Below, in pieces: positions 6,816 through 11,350 of a stretch of DNA of 11,350 nt. Below the pieces are notes generated by a model. That model worked only from the letters and a program-made list of their open reading frames with translations. It made no database searches and was not told where the DNA came from. The translations under genes and the position numbers were made by a program. The DNA comes from Acanthamoeba lenticulata (Eukaryota; Discosea; Longamoebia; Acanthamoebidae), in the NCBI GenBank assembly GCA_002179805.1, contig NAVB01001350.1, positions 1 to 11,350 on the forward strand, read 5' to 3'. How positions within the stretch are numbered: the stretch's first letter is position 1; every line of letters starts with the position of its first letter.

Positions 6816-8413
6816 ATGAAGCAGAGAAGACCACTCGCCCCGGCAGGACCGGCTGCCTCGCTCCCGCAGCAAGAACGCCGCTTGGGATCCTCGTCCTCCT
6901 GCCTGGGCCAAGGTCGCCTGGTGGCGCTGTTGCTGCTGGCCGTGGTCCTGCTGGTGGGCTTCGTACCCCCTCTCGTCACCCTGCACTGGACGCGCCACTT
7001 TGCCTACGACTGCCACCCACACGACGACGCTCCGGGCGGTACACCGTCTTCTTCTTCATTTTATTCTTACGATATTCTTATTACTTTTTTTAAAACTCCT
7101 TCTTTTCATGGCAGGACTTGGGCAGTGCGGGTACGGCCTCCCGGCGCCGCGCGTGCTGCGGATCGTCTCGAAGCTGCCCGACGGCGCGCCGCTCGAGCTC
7201 GCCGGGTGGTGGCTCCGCGCGCTGGACTCGCCCGACGCGGCCCTTCGCCTGCTGGCCGGCCCGCGCCTCCGGACGCGCTACGCGTCGGCCCAGACGCTGC
7301 CGCAGTTCAACGCGACCAACAACCGGGCCACCATCATCACCGTCCACGGCCACGGCGGCAACATGGGGAGGGTACCACGTCATCTTCTTCTTCATCTTCA
7401 TCATCGTCTTCATCATCATCGTCATGGTCCTTGCTCAACGTTCCGTGCATGTGCAGCGCCACGGGCAGGACGGCGAGACGGTGATCGGCAAGGCCATGCT
7501 GCCGTTCCTCCTGGCCGGCTACAACGTGCTGGCCATCGACCTGCGCAACCACGGCGACAGCCAGGACGCCAAGCCCATCTCGCTCGGCCTTCACGAGGTT
7601 CCTCTGCCTTTCTCTCTCTCGAGCGCTTCCATCGAAACGCAGCAACCAATGGAGGAGCTCGGTCGCTCACGCCTTGCGATGGGATTGGTCCATTTTAAAT
7701 GTAGTCGGATGATGTGCTGGCGGCGGTGGATTGGTTGCGCGCGCACGCCGACGAGCTGGGCGTCGACCCGGAGCGCGTCGGCCTGTGGGGCGAGAGCATG
7801 GGCGCCGCCACGTCGCTCCTCGCCTGCCAGAAGGACCGCCACGCGCGGCGCATCAAGGCCGTCGTGGCCGACAGCAGCTTCCTCAACGCCCGCGGCGCCG
7901 TCGCCTTCAGGTCGCTCGTCGCTGTTGTGTTTCTTCACTTGATGATGACGATCATGAAGAAGAAGGACGAGAAGTTGATGATGTTGTGGGGCAACTGGGG
8001 GAGGAGGGCAGGATGAACGTGTTTGGCGTGCCTTGGCTGGTGCAAGAGCTCTTCTGGTGGTGGATGCACCACCTCTCTCCGTGGGACCTCGACACCATCG
8101 ACGTCGAGAAGGCCGTTCAGCAAGTGGCCGTGCCTGTCCTGATCGTGCACGGGGACACGGACCGCGTAGTCGACTTCAACGACGGCTTGCGGTACGACGA
8201 CATTGGCTCAGCGCTTTCACTAGGTGGAGACGACGATGACAACGATGGATGTGTTGTGTGGTCAGGTTGTACCACGTCGCCAAAGCCAGCATGGAGACAG
8301 CGGGCTCGCCGCCCGTTGTCAACCACTTGTGGCACTCGGGCGGGCACGGCACCTCATGGGAGCACCCGACCATGTTCACTTCCTTGTGCGACTTCTTCGG
8401 GCGTCACGTGTGA
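6816..8413 (+). CDS. Membrane-anchored alpha/beta-hydrolase (serine hydrolase)
   Basis: The proposed product is 384 aa from exons 6816-7038, 7115-7371, 7457-7597, 7705-7910, 8012-8191 and 8266-8413, with GT-AG introns of 74-107 bp. Residues 35-56 (LVALLLLAVVLLVGFVPPL) form one hydrophobic segment after a basic N-terminus, so a signal anchor is likely. The rest is a classic alpha/beta-hydrolase: oxyanion motif HGHGGN (152-157), GYNVLAIDLRNHGDS (181-195), nucleophile elbow GESMG (S238), acid D326 in HGDTDRVVDF, and H363 in SGGHG. Every triad member comes from a different exon, and all are restored in frame by splicing. The pattern resembles bacterial YqkD-like and ABHD13/BEM46-like hydrolases (esterase, thioesterase or peptidase); the substrate cannot be told. 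Intron 2 has a second acceptor 12 bp downstream that would drop RHGQ. A pyrimidine-rich GCAG three bases before the ATG could be a 5'-UTR splice acceptor. Confidence 0.88.
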
Positions 8414-8455
8414 AGAGGCCCCCCAAGCGAGCGAGCAAGTAGCACGATTCTTTGT

Positions 8456-8477
8456 CAATAAAACAATCATTTTATTG
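8456..8477. terminator. Two-way poly(A) signal in a small inverted repeat
   Basis: CAATAAAA (8456-8463) and TTTTATTG (8470-8477) form an 8-bp inverted repeat with a 6-base loop. AATAAA is therefore present on the plus strand (8457-8462, 44 bp after the hydrolase stop) and on the minus strand (8476-8471). This is the arrangement expected between two convergent transcripts. Confidence 0.6.
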
Positions 8478-9100
8478 AGTCAAGGCGACGACCACGAGGC
8501 ATCTTCGGCCAGTAGAGCTTGCTTGGTCGAGACGGTCCTTGCTGGACTGCAGAAGACATTGTTTAGTATTCATGTCCACTCTTCTACACGCTACGCAGAG
8601 GAAGCAGTCTACCTTGGTGGTTCGCCAAGAAGAGATGCAGGCAGGGGAGGAGCCTGGTCATGTTGGTACGCTCAAGGGCTGCTTGTGGTGTTGTGACATG
8701 ATCACTCGCAGGAGAGATGGATGGATGGGGTTAGTCATCTGTACACAACACAAACATCCAGAAGATGGAGCTCGAACCACCAAGGTTGCTGCACCTCTCC
8801 ATAGACGCGCTGTGCACTCAGGGGCTGCTTGTGGTGTTGTAACATAATCGCTCGTAGGAGGCATGGTTAGGTGGGGTAAGTCATTTGCACACAACATCGG
8901 GAGGAAGAGGGAGCTCGAACCGTGAGTGAGGGGGGCAGATCCTCTTCATGTGTGAGACGACTTGTTCCGACTCCGGCCCGAGAGGGCAAGGCAGGAGCCG
9001 AAGGGATGAAAGGGGCGATGAGCAAACTCGAGCCGTCGGCGACCCAGTCGAGGTGCGAGGGCACGTAACCGGTAAAAAGAAACCTCTTGGCGGCGCTCAT
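8467..9100 (-). CDS. Possible small spliced gene of unknown function
   Basis: Evidence is indirect. The frame opening at ATG 9100 in the context CACAATGAGC encodes MSAAKRFLFTGYVPSHLDW and continues with GC-rich third positions for some 35 codons, as in the neighbouring genes, staying open to 8867. Near the other end, minus-strand 8612-8547 looks like a 66-bp intron: CAAG before GTAGAC, a TACTAAAC branch-like sequence and acceptor TTCTGCAG. A stop and AATAAA follow at 8476-8467. One spliced frame there would end PKMPRGRRLDSIK. The middle consists of two diverged 105-bp repeats with intron-like ends, and I could not find a full exon chain that stays in frame. No family recognised. It may instead be untranslated or non-coding. 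Confidence 0.27.
8671..8778 (-). repeat. 105-bp direct repeat, copy 1 (intron-like ends)
   Basis: This copy aligns with 8817-8921 at roughly three quarters identity by eye, with a 146-bp period. Both share GGGCTGCTTGTGGTGTTGT at one end and GAGCTCGAACC at the other. On the minus strand both read GGTTCGAGC ... CTAAC ... CACAAGCAG, like donor, branch site and acceptor. Confidence 0.7.
8817..8921 (-). repeat. 105-bp direct repeat, copy 2 (intron-like ends)
   Basis: This is the partner of 8671-8778, separated by a 38-bp spacer. Its minus-strand CTAAC lies at 8870-8866; the copy 1 equivalent is 8734-8730. Confidence 0.7.
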
Positions 9101-9214
9101 TGTGGCGCTCGAGGGCTCTCGTCAGACCGACGAAGTAGAAGGGAGATGGATCCGAGGCGTCACTCGGTCACTTGTCTCTCACTTGATGTGTAGCATGCGT
9201 CTCTCTCGCCTTGC

Positions 9215-10573
9215 TTAGCGGATGTGGTACATCCGCGAGGCGGCCGAGGTCGACGAGACCTTGGACGAGTCCTCGGCCTTGACCGACGAGGACGAGGCCG
9301 ACGACGAGACCGACGAGCGCGAGGGCCACACGTTCCAGAAGCGGAGGCGCTCGTCGCCAGCGCCCGAGACGACGGTCTGGCCGTCGGGCGAGAGCGCGAG
9401 GAAGAGCACGCGCGAGGTGTGACCGTGCATCTCGCCGGCCTTGACCATGGTCGGGTACTTCCACACGGCCAGCTGGTTCTGCGCATAGCCGTGCGACGAG
9501 ACAAGCTCCTTGTGCGTGCGCGACCAGACGAGGCCGCACACCTGCGAGCCCGTGTCGACCGAGTTGATGCAGGCGCCCGTGCGCGTGTTCCACATCTTGA
9601 TGCAGCGGTCGGCAGCGCCGCCGCCCGATGCCAGCAGGCCAGCCTGCCACGGGCACCAGGCCACGGCCTTGACGGCCGACGTGTGGTGGTCGAGCCTGAA
9701 GCGCGCCTCCGTGCGGCCCTCGTCCCACACGTTGAGGATGTTGTCGTTGCCGCCCGAGGCCAGCTGGGTGCCATCCTCGCTCCAGCGCAGACCGCACACC
9801 TCCTGCGAGTGGCCCTCGAGGAGGGCCGTCTGGTGCTGGGCGATGCGCACGTCGTGGTGGATGATGGTCGTGTCGCGCGAGCCGCTCGACACGATGGCGC
9901 GGTTCCACGAGAGCGACGACACGCGGTCCTGGTGGCCACGCATGGTGCGCAGCTGGCGGCCGCGCGTGACGTCCCACAGCTGGACCTGGTTGCTGTTGGT
10001 CCCGACGGCGAGGATGTTGCCGTCGGCCATCCACGAGACCGAGGTGATGTAGTCGTCGGCGTCGTTCATCTCAAAGAGCATGTCAATGTCCGACGTGGTG
10101 GCGTTCCACAGGTAGAGGCTCTTGTCGAGCGCCACGGCGAGCGTGTTCTGGGCCGACCAGTCGAGCAGATTGAGGTAGTAGTCGTCGCGGATGCCGGGGG
10201 CGTCGAGCACCTTATCGGCCGACGTGGGCAACCTGCGGGTGGAGGATGAGGCAGACGAGGAAGAGGAGGCGGTACCTGCGGCGGCCTTGTTGGCCGAGTA
10301 GAGGGCGCGCATCTGGTTCTGGAAGGAAGCGCTGGCGGCGGGCGCCTTGTGCTTGAAGGCCAGCACCTTGGTCGACTTGACAGTCGAGGCGTCGGCACCG
10401 AACACGGCGTCGGAGAGGGACGACTGGAAGCGCTCCTTGGCCGGGCTGGACACGATCTGCTGAAGGTTCTCCTTGGCGGAGGAGGGGGAAGAGGTAAGGT
10501 TGAAATGGGCAACGTCAAGGTTGATACCGTTGCGGTCGGGGATGAAGCGGTCGCTCATCTTGGCAGCGTTCAT
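9215..10573 (-). CDS. CDC20: CDC20/Fizzy, WD40 activator of the anaphase-promoting complex
   Basis: CDC20 recruits substrates such as securin and cyclin B to the APC/C ubiquitin ligase and is the target of the spindle checkpoint. This is one uninterrupted frame of 452 aa. Key motifs: C-box DRFIP (residues 8-12), a KEN box (34-36), a KILR/MAD2-site-like KVLAF followed by FQNQMRALYS, then DKVLDAPGIRDDYYLNLLDW and a seven-bladed propeller (ITSVSWMADGNILAVGT, SGSRDTTIIHHDVR, GHSQEVCGLRWSEDG). It ends with the C-terminal IR tail that docks on the APC/C. The DADDYITSVSW and HHHDVR-like blocks favour CDC20 over Cdh1. The region before the C-box is very short (animal and plant proteins have some 70 or more residues there). 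A second in-frame ATG at residue 6 would still keep the C-box. Unlike both neighbouring multi-exon genes it has no intron. Confidence 0.95.
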   Translation of the reverse strand: MNAAKMSDRFIPDRNGINLDVAHFNLTSSPSSAKENLQQIVSSPAKERFQSSLSDAVFGADASTVKSTKVLAFKHKAPAASASFQNQMRALYSANKAAAGTASSSSSASSSTRRLPTSADKVLDAPGIRDDYYLNLLDWSAQNTLAVALDKSLYLWNATTSDIDMLFEMNDADDYITSVSWMADGNILAVGTNSNQVQLWDVTRGRQLRTMRGHQDRVSSLSWNRAIVSSGSRDTTIIHHDVRIAQHQTALLEGHSQEVCGLRWSEDGTQLASGGNDNILNVWDEGRTEARFRLDHHTSAVKAVAWCPWQAGLLASGGGAADRCIKMWNTRTGACINSVDTGSQVCGLVWSRTHKELVSSHGYAQNQLAVWKYPTMVKAGEMHGHTSRVLFLALSPDGQTVVSGAGDERLRFWNVWPSRSSVSSSASSSSVKAEDSSKVSSTSAASRMYHIR

Positions 10574-10718
10574 AGTTGTGTGTAAATAGGGGTGCTTTGG
10601 AAAGCGCGAGTTGTGTGTATGAGAAAGCTCGTGTGAGACTTGCGAAACGGAATCGCTTGCGTTGGGTTTTGTGGCTTGTTCGTGGCTGCGATGCGTTTCT
10701 CCGCAGACCGTTTAGCCG

Positions 10719-10726
10719 CCTAACGG
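10719..10726 (+). promoter_or_regulatory. Myb/MSA-like element upstream of CDC20
   Basis: CCTAACGG matches the first eight positions of the plant G2/M MSA consensus (YCYAACGGYYA). An opposite CCGTT lies at 10708-10712. It sits about 145-155 bp upstream of the CDC20 start. Function is inferred from motif and position only. Confidence 0.35.
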
Positions 10727-10745
10727 ATAGTCGACCCAAAAACAC

Positions 10746-10761
10746 GCCAATGGAAATTGGC
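10746..10761. promoter_or_regulatory. Inverted pair of CCAAT boxes
   Basis: GCCAATGGAAATTGGC is a perfect inverted repeat with a 4-base spacer, giving one CCAAT on each strand about 175-190 bp upstream of the CDC20 start. CCAAT is the NF-Y site in eukaryotes. Confidence 0.45.
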
Positions 10762-10826
10762 ATGTGCTTTAGAAAAGAGCATGAAATTATCCCTATTCGG
10801 CCTTTGGCCCTTGCTCTCTTTTGTGT

Positions 10827-10914
10827 AAGTTTCGAAACTTGGGACTTCATGTGGCAAATGTTCAAAACCAGTAGAAGGAACATGCGTTTCGAAACACTTG
10901 TGTAGTTTTGAACA
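10827..10914. promoter_or_regulatory. Cluster of palindromic TTCGAA/TTTGAA (CHR-like) elements
   Basis: AAGTTTCGAAACTT (10827-10840) is a perfect 14-bp palindrome and GTTTCGAAAC recurs at 10886-10895. Between and after them, TGTTCAAAAC (10859-10868) and GTTTTGAACA (10905-10914) form a perfect inverted pair. All four contain a TTYRAA core, the sequence bound by the LIN54 subunit of MuvB at cell-cycle homology regions. This cluster lies 254-341 bp upstream of the CDC20 start. Confidence 0.42.
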
Positions 10915-11006
10915 CAATTACTTTACTTTTCCAATTTCTCCGTCTCCAGATTTACCGGATTGGACAGAAGGAAAAAAATCTGTACGAATTGTACACCTTT
11001 CTCTCG

Positions 11007-11018
11007 TTTCGCGCCAAA
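11007..11018. promoter_or_regulatory. Perfect E2F consensus site
   Basis: TTTCGCGCCAAA matches the full two-sided E2F/DP consensus TTTSGCGCSAAA. A second E2F-type core, TTTTCGCGC, lies at 11053-11061. Both are upstream of CDC20 (434 and 480 bp from its start) and downstream of the neighbouring gene's stop. Confidence 0.5.
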
Positions 11019-11131
11019 ACGCCAACTGCCGTTGCGTTTCTCGCGCGTTGCGTTTTCGCGCGCGTTTTGTTGAAGATCGAAATCTTGGGGCGAGATCGGG
11101 TCGCGCGACCTCTGCCATCGGTTCCGCTCGG

Positions 11132-11350
11132 TCAAAAGTGGTAGACGAGGACGTTCTTCACGCCCTCAGGTCGCGCCTGGACTTGGCCCGCGGGCTTGGG
11201 CATGAGCTTGATCTTCTTCTGCACGTGAATCTTCACGTTGGGCAGAGATTGGACCAGTATCCGCGCGCCTGCGGCCGTCGAGGGAGAGGCTTCCAGACTC
11301 CTCTTCCTCGAGTTGAGGGTCGTGGAAGTCTTTGAAGGGGTTGAAGGGGA
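11132..11350 (-). CDS. 3' end of an unrecognised protein gene (partial)
   Basis: The minus-strand frame is open from the window edge to TGA at 11134-11132, giving 72 residues. It ends with SLPNVKIHVQKKIKLMPK and EGVKNVLVYHF. Third codon positions are overwhelmingly G or C across the last 45 codons, as in the other genes here, while the alternative frames lack that bias. A GCAG inside the frame near 11270 could be a splice acceptor, so the more distal part may be intron. The basic C-terminus suggests nothing specific. The start and most of the gene lie beyond the window, and I do not recognise the family. Confidence 0.55.
   Translation of the reverse strand, partial: SPSTPSKTSTTLNSRKRSLEASPSTAAGARILVQSLPNVKIHVQKKIKLMPKPAGQVQARPEGVKNVLVYHF

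Larger units (their letters stand above)
10574..11131. other. Intergenic region upstream of CDC20
   Basis: There is no gene that I can support in these 558 bp. It carries the motifs listed separately and a GC palindrome, GGTCGCGCGACC, at 11099-11110. The start-containing frames here are short and resemble no family. Confidence 0.6.

Noticed and set aside
8671..8921. CRISPR array or tRNA-derived SINE
   Set aside because: Only two imperfect long copies exist, so it is not CRISPR. GGTTCGAGCTCC resembles a B box but has one extra base, and no A box or cloverleaf is present.
9224..10249. Long plus-strand open frame (341 codons) opposite CDC20
   Set aside because: It is a shadow: composition is biased to Arg, Val and Ala with no domain, and the minus strand encodes an unmistakable CDC20 over the same bases.
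10221..10275. Possible 43-bp intron in CDC20 (GTACCG to CCGCAG on the minus strand)
   Set aside because: Removing 43 bases would shift the frame, yet conserved CDC20 sequence on both sides (FQNQMRALYS and DKVLDAPG) is already in the same frame.

Overview
This window looks like nuclear DNA of a GC-rich, intron-rich, gene-dense protist. It contains spliced protein genes with introns of about 60 to 130 bp, a eukaryotic tRNA-Ala with internal promoter boxes, a small-subunit processome protein and the anaphase activator CDC20. High GC at third codon positions, many short introns and tight spacing fit an Acanthamoeba-type amoebozoan best. That assignment is inferred from style, not from a database match.

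Layout. Bases 1 to about 1910 are an AT-rich, repeat-derived island. It holds a broken piggyBac-like transposase gene (397-1761), itself interrupted by a 511-bp short inverted-repeat element (631-1141) flanked by TA. Composition then changes abruptly to GC-rich host sequence. Next come: (1) a plus-strand four-exon gene (1959-3983) for an unusual Nudix - leucine-rich-repeat - dual-specificity-phosphatase fusion; (2) convergent to it, a ten-exon minus-strand UTP15 gene (4105-6527); (3) divergent from UTP15, a tRNA-Ala(AGC) gene (6678-6750); (4) a six-exon plus-strand gene for a membrane-anchored alpha/beta hydrolase (6816-8413); (5) an 800-bp interval with a two-way poly(A) hairpin, two diverged 105-bp direct repeats with intron-like ends, and weak evidence for a small minus-strand spliced gene; (6) an intronless minus-strand CDC20 gene (9215-10573); (7) its 558-bp upstream region, rich in cell-cycle-type motifs; (8) the 3' end of an unrecognised minus-strand gene cut by the window edge (11132-11350).

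How the genes relate. There is no operon-like logic; these are independent eukaryotic genes packed closely. UTP15 and the tRNA serve ribosome production and translation. CDC20 serves mitotic exit. The fusion protein and the hydrolase have recognisable catalytic residues but unknown substrates. The most unusual items are the Nudix-LRR-DSP fusion, whose catalytic cysteine codon is split by an intron; the nested transposon whose removal restores the host reading frame; the duplicated intron-like units; and the clustered E2F/CHR/CCAAT/Myb-like motifs upstream of CDC20.
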